A stretch of DNA of 64,000 nucleotides from Chryseobacterium gleum (GTDB lineage Bacteria; Bacteroidota; Bacteroidia; Flavobacteriales; Flavobacteriaceae), in assembly GCA_945881885.1 (NCBI GenBank), contig CAMCVI010000003.1, forward strand, positions 123,393 to 187,392, in the 5' to 3' direction. The number at the start of each line of letters is the position of its first letter. Position 1 is the stretch's first letter. Under the pieces are notes generated by a model. It was not told where the DNA came from. It did no database searches and saw only the letters and a program-made list of their open reading frames with translations. The translations under genes were made by a program, and so were the position numbers. Positions 19,676 to 27,606 of this stretch are shown piece after piece.

Positions 19676-20119
19676 ATGCAAAAGTTACATTTTCCATCGT
19701 ATTCCTTTCGGTTCAAAAATAGTGAAAATAAAGTTGCTATTTTTGATGAAATTAGAAAAAAATTTGTGTTGCTAACACCAGAAGAATGGGTTAGGCAACA
19801 TACCATTCAGTATTTAATACAAGAATGCCGTTATCCAAAATCGCTTATAAACGTTGAAAAACAAGTAAAAATTAACGGTATGAACAAGCGATATGATATT
19901 GTAATTTTCAATTCAGATGGTAGTATATTTTTGATTGTAGAATGCAAACAACCTGATGTAGCCATTTCACAAAACACCTTTGATCAAATTGCACGCTATA
20001 ATTTTACACTGAAAGCCACATATTTAATGGTTACTAACGGAATAAATCATTATTTTTGTCAAATGGATTTTGAAAATGAAAAATATACCTTTTTAAAGGA
20101 ATTGCCTAAATATAAATAA
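19676..20119 (+). CDS. HsdR N-terminal-like nuclease-fold protein
   Basis: A 147-residue protein resembles the N-terminal domain of type I restriction HsdR subunits, a PD-(D/E)xK fold. RYDIVIFNSDG (Asp near residue 84) and LIVECKQPD (Glu-x-Lys near residue 98) fit the catalytic pattern, and TPEEWVRQHTIQYLIQE matches the leading helices. No helicase, HsdM or HsdS is nearby, and the gene sits beside holA, so it is probably a solitary housekeeping or repair protein rather than a restriction enzyme. Confidence 0.82.
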   Translation: MQKLHFPSYSFRFKNSENKVAIFDEIRKKFVLLTPEEWVRQHTIQYLIQECRYPKSLINVEKQVKINGMNKRYDIVIFNSDGSIFLIVECKQPDVAISQNTFDQIARYNFTLKATYLMVTNGINHYFCQMDFENEKYTFLKELPKYK

Positions 20120-20158
20120 TAAAGAAAATCTAAAAATCCAATAATCTAAGTAGTCTGA

Positions 20159-21169
20159 ATGAAAACAGCCGTAGTTATCTTAAATTGGAATGGTGCCAAA
20201 TTATTGCAGCAATTTTTGCCTTCCGTAATTCAGTTTTCGGATAATGCTACAATTTATGTAGCGGATAATGCGTCTACAGATACTTCAATTGATGTATTGA
20301 AAACCGAATTCCCATCTATAAAAATCATCAAAAATACAGGTAATTATGGCTTTGCAACTGGATATAATGAAGCCCTAAAAGAGGTGGAAGAACCTTATTA
20401 CGCTCTTGTAAATTCAGATATTGAAGTAACTGAAAATTGGTTGCAACCCATCGAGGCTATTTTTGACAAGCAACCAAAAACAGCCATCATACAACCTAAA
20501 ATATTAGATTTTAAAAAGAAAACACATTTTGAATATGCGGGAGCCGCTGGTGGATTTATAGATAAATTTGGTTTTCCTTTTTGTAAAGGTCGAATTTTTA
20601 ATACTCTTGAAGAAGATTTAGGACAATACGACACCGAAACAGAAATTTTTTGGGCAACAGGCGCCTGTTTTTTTATTAGAAAAGAAGTTTTTAAATTGCT
20701 AAATGGATTTGATGGTGATTTTTTTGCACACCAAGAAGAACTTGATTTGTGTTGGCGAGCAAACAACTTAGGGTATATAGTAAAATACTGCCCCAATTCA
20801 GTCGTATTTCATGTGGGTGGTGCTACTTTGAATGAAGCCAATCCCAAGAAAACTTTTTTGAATTTTAGAAATTCGTTGTTGATGTTGACCAAAAATCTTC
20901 CTAAAGATAAAGTAATGCCAATTCTTTTTATTCGACTAATTTTAGACGGAATTGCAGGTATTCAGTTCTTTTTTCAAGGAAAAATTTCACATGTTTTTGC
21001 CATATTAAAAGCCCATTTCCATTTTTATCATCTATTAGGAAGAAATCTTAAAAAAAGAAACCAAACTCAAAGAACAGATTATTATTATACAAAATCTATA
21101 GTTTGGAGTTACTTTGTTCAGAGAAAGAGATCTTTTAATAGAATATTGAAAATAGAAAATAGAATATAG
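20159..21169 (+). CDS. GT2-family glycosyltransferase
   Basis: This is a 336-residue GT-A fold transferase. VVILNWNGAKLLQQFLPSV at the start, the nucleotide-binding YVADNASTDTSID, the LVNSDIEV acidic motif near residue 85 and HQEELDLCWRANNLGY near 195 place it with rhamnosyl-transferase-like GT2 enzymes. The C-terminal 90 residues are basic and amphipathic, consistent with membrane attachment. Likely role is surface polysaccharide or O-antigen synthesis; donor and acceptor are unknown. The last residues (KIENRI) and the stop are encoded by a GAAAATAGAATATAG repeat. Confidence 0.88.
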   Translation: MKTAVVILNWNGAKLLQQFLPSVIQFSDNATIYVADNASTDTSIDVLKTEFPSIKIIKNTGNYGFATGYNEALKEVEEPYYALVNSDIEVTENWLQPIEAIFDKQPKTAIIQPKILDFKKKTHFEYAGAAGGFIDKFGFPFCKGRIFNTLEEDLGQYDTETEIFWATGACFFIRKEVFKLLNGFDGDFFAHQEELDLCWRANNLGYIVKYCPNSVVFHVGGATLNEANPKKTFLNFRNSLLMLTKNLPKDKVMPILFIRLILDGIAGIQFFFQGKISHVFAILKAHFHFYHLLGRNLKKRNQTQRTDYYYTKSIVWSYFVQRKRSFNRILKIENRI

Positions 21170-21180
21170 ACTTTTCCCTT

Positions 21181-21215
21181 TTTACTTTTTACTTTTTACT
21201 TTTTACTTTTTACTT
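21181..21215. repeat. Heptamer tandem array tttttac x5
   Basis: Five perfect tttttac units start 12 bases past the GT2 stop codon. The same unit is present three times at 6309-6329. Confidence 0.9.
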
Positions 21216-21247
21216 AAAAAAAACATAAATTTTATCATGCAACCTAC

Positions 21248-21276
21248 TTTGGTATGATTTTTTCTATATAACTTTG
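21248..21276 (+). promoter_or_regulatory. Bacteroidetes-type promoter of the OmpA gene
   Basis: TTTG at 21248-21251, a 17-base spacer and TAACTTTG at 21269-21276 match the TTTG/TAnnTTTG consensus of the primary Bacteroidetes sigma factor. It ends 16 bases before the start codon. Confidence 0.8.
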
Positions 21277-21292
21277 TAAAAAATATATTTCA

Positions 21293-22147
21293 ATGAAAAA
21301 AATTTTAATTTTAGCTGCAATTCTTCCTTTTGCGCTTTCGTCATGTGTATCTAAAAAGAAATTTGCTATGCTTGAAGCTAAAGAAAAAGCTACGCAAGAT
21401 TTACTAAATTCTACAACTGTAAAATTAAATATGTGTTTGTCTGAAAAAGAAAAATTAAATGCAGACTATGGCAATTTAGCTTCTCAGCTAGAGTATTTAA
21501 AGAAAACCAATTCTGATTTACTATCGTTTTCAAAAGAAATGAGTGTTTTATCTGCAAAAGGTGCTGAAAATTTAGAAAAATCTTTAGAAAGTTTAAAAGA
21601 AAAAGATTTAAAAATTACCCGTTTACAAGATGCTTTAACCAAGAAAGACAGTGTAACGTTAGCGTTAGTAACTAGTTTAAAACGTGAAGTAGGTATGGAC
21701 GATCCAGACATTAATATTAATGTAGAAAAAGGTGTGGTAATGATTTCTATAGCCGACAATTTATTGTTTAAATCTGGAAGTTATGAAGTAAACGCTAAAG
21801 CCAAAAACGTATTGGCTAAAGTAGCTAAAGTAATCAATAGTAAACCTGATTTTGAATGTATGGTAGAAGGACACACCGATAATGTACCGTTTAAAAGCGA
21901 CGTTTTACTTGACAATTGGGATTTATCTGTAAAACGATCTACAGCTATTGTACGTGTGTTACATAAAGACTTGGGTGTAAATCCAAAACAATTAATACCA
22001 GCAGGTAGAAGTTCTTATGTGCCATTAGTGGACAACAACACACCAGCAAACAAAGCGAAAAACCGCAGAACTCGCATTATTATTATGCCAAAAATTGACC
22101 AGTTTTACGACATGTTAGAAAAAGAAATGAAAAACTTAGGAAAGTAA
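21293..22147 (+). CDS. OmpA-family peptidoglycan-binding lipoprotein
   Basis: A lipoprotein signal ends at LSSC (Cys18). Residues 30-125 are a long charged coiled coil. The C-terminal OmpA domain (about 140-275) has VEGHTDNVPF near residue 197 and NRRTRIIIMP, the motifs that bind diaminopimelate in peptidoglycan. The protein probably tethers the outer membrane to the cell wall. A strong promoter precedes it and a terminator follows, so it is monocistronic. Confidence 0.9.
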   Translation: MKKILILAAILPFALSSCVSKKKFAMLEAKEKATQDLLNSTTVKLNMCLSEKEKLNADYGNLASQLEYLKKTNSDLLSFSKEMSVLSAKGAENLEKSLESLKEKDLKITRLQDALTKKDSVTLALVTSLKREVGMDDPDININVEKGVVMISIADNLLFKSGSYEVNAKAKNVLAKVAKVINSKPDFECMVEGHTDNVPFKSDVLLDNWDLSVKRSTAIVRVLHKDLGVNPKQLIPAGRSSYVPLVDNNTPANKAKNRRTRIIIMPKIDQFYDMLEKEMKNLGK

Positions 22148-22166
22148 TTTTCCACAACATACAAAA

Positions 22167-22195
22167 AAAAGCGACTATTTAGTCGCTTTTTTTTT
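22167..22195 (+). terminator. Terminator after OmpA gene
   Basis: A 10-bp stem (aaaagcgact at 22167-22176, agtcgctttt at 22181-22190) with a 4-base loop runs into a T9 tract. Confidence 0.92.
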
Positions 22196-22197
22196 GC

Positions 22198-22689
22198 TTT
22201 ATACTTTCCAAAAAAAACACAATCATTATAAAAAAAATTAAACGCCATTTTTTTATAAAATTGAAAATATTACGCTAAAATCAAAATTTGATGTCTATCC
22301 TAAATAGGCAAGTTTTGATTATAAATAATAATTTTTAGTAGTGAAATTATTAAAAATTAAACCAGAAAGTAAAAAATACCAAAAAATGTTTTTTCAAAAA
22401 CTTGAAATAGTTATCAAAAATTGTAAAACGACAAAAACGATTTTTTCAACAACATTTTTATATCCTAATTTAACCTCATTAAAATGAATCCTTGTGAAAA
22501 ATTTCTTCTCATTACATTTTTATTTTGAGAATTACTTTACTCATAAATCAGTCCAAAAAAAAAAATTAATTACAATAATGAGTTTTTATTTGGCAATCAT
22601 TTTATTAAAAAATAGAAAAATTATAAAAACAAATAATTAACCCGTAAGCCGAAAAGGGAAATTAAAATTGGCGTAAAAATTTAGAAATT
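22198..22689. other. AT-rich gap at the left edge of the accessory region
   Basis: No gene is seen in about 490 bases. There is one 12-bp near-perfect inverted repeat (aatcaaaatttg near 22279, caagttttgatt near 22310). Near 22642 lies gtaagccgaaaaggg, a member of the leader motif that recurs before several genes downstream. The stretch marks the change from core genome to the cassette-like row. Confidence 0.5.
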
Positions 22690-23256
22690 ATGAGAGTACG
22701 TTTAGAATTAAATCAATTGAATATTGATCGTCCGAAAAAAAGATGGGATATCTATTTTGTTGTTGTGGCAGAGCACCCAACCGACCCAGAAAAAATGGTT
22801 TTAGCGACTGTTCCTGTTGATCCAGTCAAGATGGTACCTAGTCAAAACAACGAAGTTAATTTTGATGATGGAACACCTAACAGTGAAGGTCTGTTATTGT
22901 TAAGAAGAGCAATGCCAGCATCTAAAGAGTTAAATGTTCACTTCTACGTACGACATTCTAGATCAAGTGTCAGAACTGTTGGCGAAGTTTTGAAAGACAT
23001 TCAAACAGAAATTGGTAACGACGCCATGGGAACCATTTCGGATATTCTTGGTACAACAAATCCTTGGCTCATAATTGCCAAAGCTGCATTGCCATTAATA
23101 GGTAAAATTTTAACCAAAGTACCAGACCGTGACATGGGCTTTATTTCAATGTTTGAAAGATTTGGTAATGAGTTTGAAGACGATGGAAACATTGATAGAC
23201 AAAAAACAGGCGCTTTTTCAACTGTTGTGTACACCTGGGCAATTGATGAAGACTAA
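22690..23256 (+). CDS. Unrecognised protein, possible beta-sandwich with amphipathic insert
   Basis: I do not recognise this 188-residue protein. Residues 1-90 alternate strands (MRVRLELNQLNI, WDIYFVVVAEHP, ELNVHFYVRHS), as in a C2-like beta sandwich. Residues 95-145 are amphipathic to hydrophobic helices (TISDILGTTNPWLIIAKAAL, PLIGKILTKVP) that could touch a membrane. Strands return at the C-terminus (AFSTVVYTWAIDED). There is no signal peptide. The gene lies 28 bases before an M15-type peptidase, which suggests a functional pair. Export or lytic roles are guesses. Confidence 0.6.
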   Translation: MRVRLELNQLNIDRPKKRWDIYFVVVAEHPTDPEKMVLATVPVDPVKMVPSQNNEVNFDDGTPNSEGLLLLRRAMPASKELNVHFYVRHSRSSVRTVGEVLKDIQTEIGNDAMGTISDILGTTNPWLIIAKAALPLIGKILTKVPDRDMGFISMFERFGNEFEDDGNIDRQKTGAFSTVVYTWAIDED

Positions 23257-23284
23257 AAAACAATAACCAAAAAAAACCTAAACT

Positions 23285-23750
23285 ATGATAGCAACATCTG
23301 AACTATTTAGAAAATACGGCGTACCAACTGAGAATGGTTCGCCCTACCTAACCACAATTATTGCCTTATCCCATGACACTAGCTTGGGACAGGAGCGTAA
23401 AAATAAACACCATTAAGTGCCACAAACTTATTGCCGAGGATTTAAAAAAAGTATTTAACGCCATTTTGGAACAATACGGCCTACTAAAAATAGAACAATT
23501 GGGCATAGACATTTATGGCGGTTGTTTTAGCTACCGCAAAATGCGAGGCGGCAACGACTGGAGCCGACACGCCTGGGGCGTAGCCATAGATTTAGATCCA
23601 GAACGTAACCTAATACACGAAACCAAAGCCACAGCACGTTTTACCCGACAAGAATACAGAACCATGATAGCCATTTTTTATCGACACGGTTTTGTATCAC
23701 TGGGCAAAGAAAAAAATTACGACTGGATGCACTTTGAAATAGCAAAATAA
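23285..23750 (+). pseudogene. M15-type peptidoglycan peptidase, frameshifted near 23355
   Basis: The ATG at 23285 opens SELFRKYGVPTENGSPYLTT, which runs out of frame near 23351-23365. The frame starting about 23352 continues with LPYPMTLAWDRSVKINTIKC to 23750. Together they give about 155 residues of a VanY/endolysin-like M15 metallopeptidase, with the zinc ligands in SRHAWGVAIDLDP and DWMHFE. The second frame alone has only a TTG start and lacks the N-terminus. Either a recent one-base indel has broken the gene or the short frame is used. No signal peptide is visible. Confidence 0.72.
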
Positions 23751-23798
23751 ACAACCGTAAGCCGAAACAGAAGTTTGGAAACCTAAATTAATGTAAAA

Positions 23799-24059
23799 AT
23801 GAAAAAGATACCTATTACACACGAAGACAAAGAGTACCAAATAGAAGTGGTACTTGTAGAGTCCTATTCATCTGGCTATTTTAAAATTGAATGGGAAAAT
23901 AAAAAGCTACAAAAAATTCAAAAATCTCCCATTTACATGGAATACAGATGTGGAAGTGGTATGGTATTGCCGCCCGCAAGAAACGTAAAAGAACTGACCT
24001 TTTTTACAAGCATCGCGCAAGGTATATTTTTAGATTATTTTAATAACCAAACGGTGTAG
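23799..24059 (+). CDS. Unrecognised 86-residue protein
   Basis: This small soluble protein has a predicted beta-rich start (DKEYQIEVVLVESYSSGYFK) and no signal peptide, membrane segment or known motif. Its ATG follows a leader containing gtaagccgaaa, the same motif that precedes the gene at 22690. It may be cargo of the cassette-like row rather than a partner of the peptidase. Function unknown. Confidence 0.6.
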   Translation: MKKIPITHEDKEYQIEVVLVESYSSGYFKIEWENKKLQKIQKSPIYMEYRCGSGMVLPPARNVKELTFFTSIAQGIFLDYFNNQTV

Positions 24060-24151
24060 ATTACATAGTACCTCGCAATGACTAGGGTTGCAAAACCAAT
24101 AGATTTTAAAAAACATAAATAATTATTAACCCCAAATTAAAACCAAAAACA

Positions 24152-24796
24152 ATGGAAACAATTAAAGACATATTACAAGTCATTTTCTTCATTAGCGGAC
24201 CCATAGTTGCCTATTTTGCCTTCAAAGTATTGGGTCAAATTAATGAATCGAAAAAACAAGAAAAAGGAACAAAACTAAGCCAAATAATAAGTTCGAAAAG
24301 AGAATCATACAAAATGGCGGCGGTACAATGCGCGTATTTTACCACAACAATAGTACCGCTTATTGACAACCTAGACAAAGCGGTTAAAGCCAACGGTATT
24401 TCCTATTTTGAAAAATCAGAAGTTCATTTTGTTTCAAATATTATAAAAGTGAAACCCTTTTATAAAGACAATGAGGAAAAAAACAAAGTGTTCAGCTTGC
24501 CAAATTTAGAATTATTTAATGCTCTTGAAAGCTTTTCGATGTATTTCGCCTCTGGTGTAGCCGCCGAAAAAATAGGGTATTTAACTATCGGTACTACCTA
24601 TTGCAATGCTGTTGGTAAATACGCGCCACTTTTGGCAACACTATCAGACGGAAGGCACTTTAACAACACCTTATACCTTTATAAAATTTGGAATACCAGA
24701 CATGAAAAGGAGCTACAAGAAAAAGAAAAGAGAAAAAGCAACAAAAAGTTAAACGTTTATAAAAAAATATATATCGATTCAGTTGTAGCGGAATAA
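24152..24796 (+). CDS. Unrecognised membrane-anchored protein, 214 residues
   Basis: One N-terminal membrane segment (ILQVIFFISGPIVAYFAFKV, residues 8-27) is followed by a cytoplasmic, mostly helical domain and a very basic tail (KEKRKSNKKLNVYKK). The layout resembles small DUF4760-like proteins, but I cannot assign a family. It is preceded by a piece of the dispersed tacctcgcaatgac repeat near 24068. Function unknown. Confidence 0.62.
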   Translation: METIKDILQVIFFISGPIVAYFAFKVLGQINESKKQEKGTKLSQIISSKRESYKMAAVQCAYFTTTIVPLIDNLDKAVKANGISYFEKSEVHFVSNIIKVKPFYKDNEEKNKVFSLPNLELFNALESFSMYFASGVAAEKIGYLTIGTTYCNAVGKYAPLLATLSDGRHFNNTLYLYKIWNTRHEKELQEKEKRKSNKKLNVYKKIYIDSVVAE

Positions 24797-24810
24797 ACCC
24801 CATTACAAAA

Positions 24811-24842
24811 AACAGGGCAGCCGAAAACTGGAGAGAGTAGGC
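24811..24842. repeat. Leader element, 32-nt copy A
   Basis: This element (core gggcagccgaaaactgg then agagagtaggc) lies 23 bases before the ATG at 24865. It is identical over 32 bases to 27203-27234, with a diverged copy at 26614-26646. Confidence 0.85.
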
Positions 24843-24864
24843 AGAATAAATACAAACAAAAATT

Positions 24865-26607
24865 ATGAAATTAAAATTAAAATTAACATTAATACTGGTT
24901 TTTGCCCTATTAATTAATGGTTTTTCCCAAAGAAATCCGAATAATAATTTGGTGGGTGTACAGCAATTAGATTCAAGATTTAATTTTTCAATAGAAAAAC
25001 GCTGGTCTGATATTTCAGACGCAGAAGAGTATTTCTTTTATGTAAAGAATAATACAGCTGATGAGTACAAACTTGTAATCGAAGTTGATTTAACCCTAAA
25101 TTGTTATGATGTCACTCCCTATAAATTAGGTTATAATAAAGCCGTTTATTTGAAACCTAATGGAGAGTTTACTCCCAAAGACGATTATGTACATATTTAC
25201 ATGATTACTTCTGACAGAGAAAAACAGAAAAATTGTTTAATAAAAGAAGGAAACACATCAACTTTATATAAATCGCACACATGGCAAATATTAAGTATCG
25301 AAAATTTAACTTTAAAAAAAGCTAATGAAGCCAAGGAAAAATTGCAGAAAGAAGCTTTAGCCAATCAAAAAAAAATTGATGATGAAAATAAGTTAAAAGA
25401 AGCAGCGGCTGAAAAAAAAGCAAAAGAAGTTGCTGATAAAAAGAAGCTAGATGATGAAAATAAGTTAAAGGCATCAACCGCTGCAAAAGACATCCAAAAA
25501 GGTTCGGAAAAGGTTGTTGACAATACTCAGCAATCTAATGATAACAACAAAACATCAACACAGGAAGAAAGCAAAAGAATAAAAGAACAAGAAATTGAGG
25601 ATGCTAAAGCGGCAAAACGCCAAGCTGAAAAGGAGAGAATAGCTGAAGCCGAAAGAAAACGTATAGAAGAGCAAGCTGCAAATCAGAAAAGACAAAAAGA
25701 ATATGATGCTTGGAAAACAGCTGCGCAAGAAGAAAGAAACAAGGTTGATGCCGCTGCTATGGCAACTTCTCTAGGTCTTTTTACGCTTGTTGGTGGCTTT
25801 ATTTATGAAGGCATGGGAAATGTTAACCCTGATTTTGTTTACAAAGAGCCCGTAAACAAATTTACCCCTAAAATGTTTATTTGTAACAATTTTGGGTTTT
25901 CGTTCTCTGGCGATCCCGTTTTGTTTAAAAGTGATAGAACGACTTTGGTTGGTGGAAAACCGATTTCAGAAAAAGAATTAACTGGTGAAACTGCCTATTA
26001 TTTAAATATTAATGCAGAATCTAGAATTGGCGCAGGAAATAATTTTTATAATTTTTATGGAATTATTGGAGCTAAATTTGGTCTAGTTCCTACTTTTAAT
26101 GGTACGCAATTTAGCATTTTCGGTGGTGGAGGTATAGACGCTGGAATAAAAAATGTGAAGTTGTTTGGCCAATATAAAAATAATTTTTCTGACACTAAAG
26201 GTTTAACTTCATCTGATGTAGAAGAGTATGGAGAAGCTAACTATGACATATCGTCGAACGAGTTTAACTATGGCTTAAAATTTACATTTGGAGGTAAGGC
26301 GGAAGACAATTATAGACGATCGCATATTTCCCTTGGTTTGATTAATAAATCGTTTTCATTTGATGGAAGCGGACTTCAATATTACTATAATCCAGATACA
26401 AATTCTGCACAAAATAATGAGAACCTTTTGATAAAAGGATACAGTTTTGAATGGAAAAAAGACCACACATTCTCTTTTTATATCCGTTATTATGAAGAGT
26501 ATAACTACATAGGCGAAACTAGCAGAACAACTGCAATTGGTTCGTCACTTAGTATACCAGCAAGTATGTTCGAAATTGGATTTGTACGTTCATTAGATTT
26601 TTTTTAA
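24865..26607 (+). CDS. Unrecognised secreted protein with coiled coil and beta-rich C-terminus
   Basis: A signal peptide (residues 1-21, ending INGFSQ) is followed by a beta domain (25-145). A long Lys/Glu/Ala-rich coiled coil follows (150-300, with repeats such as KKIDDENKLKEAAAEKKAKE). The C-terminal 270 residues alternate aromatic and polar strands (FYNFYGIIGAKFGLVPTF, HTFSFYIRYYEEYNYIG) and end in Phe (FVRSLDFF), as an outer-membrane barrel would. The parts suggest an envelope-spanning protein: periplasmic rod plus outer-membrane barrel. No family is recognised. Confidence 0.65.
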   Translation: MKLKLKLTLILVFALLINGFSQRNPNNNLVGVQQLDSRFNFSIEKRWSDISDAEEYFFYVKNNTADEYKLVIEVDLTLNCYDVTPYKLGYNKAVYLKPNGEFTPKDDYVHIYMITSDREKQKNCLIKEGNTSTLYKSHTWQILSIENLTLKKANEAKEKLQKEALANQKKIDDENKLKEAAAEKKAKEVADKKKLDDENKLKASTAAKDIQKGSEKVVDNTQQSNDNNKTSTQEESKRIKEQEIEDAKAAKRQAEKERIAEAERKRIEEQAANQKRQKEYDAWKTAAQEERNKVDAAAMATSLGLFTLVGGFIYEGMGNVNPDFVYKEPVNKFTPKMFICNNFGFSFSGDPVLFKSDRTTLVGGKPISEKELTGETAYYLNINAESRIGAGNNFYNFYGIIGAKFGLVPTFNGTQFSIFGGGGIDAGIKNVKLFGQYKNNFSDTKGLTSSDVEEYGEANYDISSNEFNYGLKFTFGGKAEDNYRRSHISLGLINKSFSFDGSGLQYYYNPDTNSAQNNENLLIKGYSFEWKKDHTFSFYIRYYEEYNYIGETSRTTAIGSSLSIPASMFEIGFVRSLDFF

Positions 26608-26613
26608 ACAAAA

Positions 26614-26646
26614 AACAGGGCAGCTGAAAACTGATAAAGAGTAAGC
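26614..26646. repeat. Leader element, diverged copy B
   Basis: This copy reads aacagggcagctgaaaactg then ataaagagtaagc, differing at a few positions from the copies at 24811 and 27203. It lies 23 bases before the ATG at 26669, the same spacing as copy A has to its gene. Confidence 0.75.
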
Positions 26647-26668
26647 AAAATTTTAAAAAATTATAAAA

Positions 26669-27115
26669 ATGAAATTACTACAAAAAACAATTACATACTT
26701 TTTACTTCTTTTATTGACATCAACTTTTGTTAACTGCTCTAAAGAAGAAAATACTCCAGAACCAAGTGTTGATAATGTGGCTTTGTTGCTAGCAAAATCA
26801 TGGAAAATATCCTCAACAGTTATGATTACTACTAATGGAAATATCAACCAATCCATTCCCAATTGTAGGTTAGATAATTTGTGGGAATATAATCCCTCAC
26901 GGCAATTTTATCTCTATCCAGGCGTAAATAAATGTAGCGCAACTGAAGTTACACAAATAGGAAACTGGGAATTGGTAAATGACAATAAAGGACTTAAAAT
27001 AACACTTGCAGGTGGTTCCTATACTGATGAAATAGTTTTTCTTGATGCTACTAAATTACAACTAAAATATGTTACGGGAACTGCAGCTTATATTGACACT
27101 TTTATACCTAATTAA
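26669..27115 (+). CDS. Small lipocalin-like lipoprotein
   Basis: A type II signal peptide ends at FVNC (Cys23). The mature part of about 125 residues begins with a linker, then LLAKSWKISSTVMITTNG and GNWELVNDNKGLKITLAGGS, the strand pattern of bacteroidetal lipocalin-like domains. Two further cysteines could form a disulfide. Likely attached to an envelope membrane. Ligand unknown. Confidence 0.68.
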   Translation: MKLLQKTITYFLLLLLTSTFVNCSKEENTPEPSVDNVALLLAKSWKISSTVMITTNGNINQSIPNCRLDNLWEYNPSRQFYLYPGVNKCSATEVTQIGNWELVNDNKGLKITLAGGSYTDEIVFLDATKLQLKYVTGTAAYIDTFIPN

Positions 27116-27202
27116 GATTATTTGCAAAGCCTATTATCCCCCGATCCCTCGCGAAATGCAAATCGACGAAGTCAATACTTTCGCGTGGTAATGGGATAAT
27201 AC

Positions 27203-27234
27203 AACAGGGCAGCCGAAAACTGGAGAGAGTAGGC
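27203..27234. repeat. Leader element, 32-nt copy C
   Basis: Identical over 32 bases to 24811-24842. Unlike copies A and B it is not followed by an intact gene: an inverted repeat element starts 13 bases later. It looks like a leader that lost its gene. Confidence 0.85.
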
Positions 27235-27246
27235 TGGATAATCAAA

Positions 27247-27277
27247 CCACGCGAAGGGATTCGCGCGGCAGCGGGGG
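27247..27277 (-). repeat. Inverted copy of the GC-rich island repeat
   Basis: The reverse complement reads ccccgctgccgcgcgaat then cccttcgcgtgg, nearly identical to the start of the direct copies at 27390 and 29216. With the copy at 27390 it forms an inverted pair about 140 bases apart. Confidence 0.75.
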
Positions 27278-27389
27278 GTTTTGTATGCTGTAGCATGGGA
27301 CACCATAAATTCTTAACTAAACAATTAATATCATGGAAGAAGACTAAAAAAAATTATTTTATGGAGAAGATGCAGCACAGAAACTAAAT

Positions 27390-27472
27390 CCCCGCTCCCG
27401 CGCGAATCCTTTCGAGTGGTAATGGGAGGTCGCTAAGTACCTCGCAATGAAGTTTAAAAAATTAATTAACCA
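27390..27472 (+). repeat. 83-bp direct repeat, upstream copy
   Basis: This copy matches 29216-29298 with four mismatches and no gaps. It runs from ccccgctcccgcgcgaatcc through ctaagtacctcgcaatga to attaattaacca. Each copy is followed by the start of a gene coding MKV(V/A)GIIAL. The two copies bracket the DGR module. Confidence 0.9.
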
Positions 27473-27476
27473 AATT

Positions 27477-27533
27477 ATGAAAGTAGTAGGAATTATCGCC
27501 TTGTTATGCCTCATTGTAAAGACGACAGCGTAA
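27477..27533 (+). pseudogene. 18-codon stub of the MKVxGIIAL membrane protein
   Basis: The frame MKVVGIIALLCLIVKTTA shares its first nine residues (one change) and its 5' leader with the intact gene at 29315, then diverges and stops. It is the truncated upstream duplicate of that gene's start. Confidence 0.7.
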
Positions 27534-27606
27534 ACATAAACCGACAGACAGAAAAAAAAGGAATTTATATTGCAAAACGAAAATAATAACAATTAAAATA
27601 AAAAAA

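Larger units (their letters stand above)
27116..27606. other. Repeat-packed gap before the DGR module
   Basis: This 491-base stretch is built from repeats. It has a partial element at 27134-27196, leader copy C at 27203-27234, an inverted copy of the ccccgct...ttcgcgtgg element at 27247-27277, and a direct copy at 27390-27472 that leads into an 18-codon gene stub. No intact gene of normal size is seen. Confidence 0.65.

Noticed and set aside
22277..22322. Inverted repeat as terminator of the OmpA gene
   Set aside because: A much better terminator stands at 22167, and this stem has a 20-base or longer loop without a T-run.
27108..27296. 62-residue minus-strand frame in the repeat-packed gap
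   Set aside because: It consists of repeat elements found in other frames elsewhere; no coding signal.
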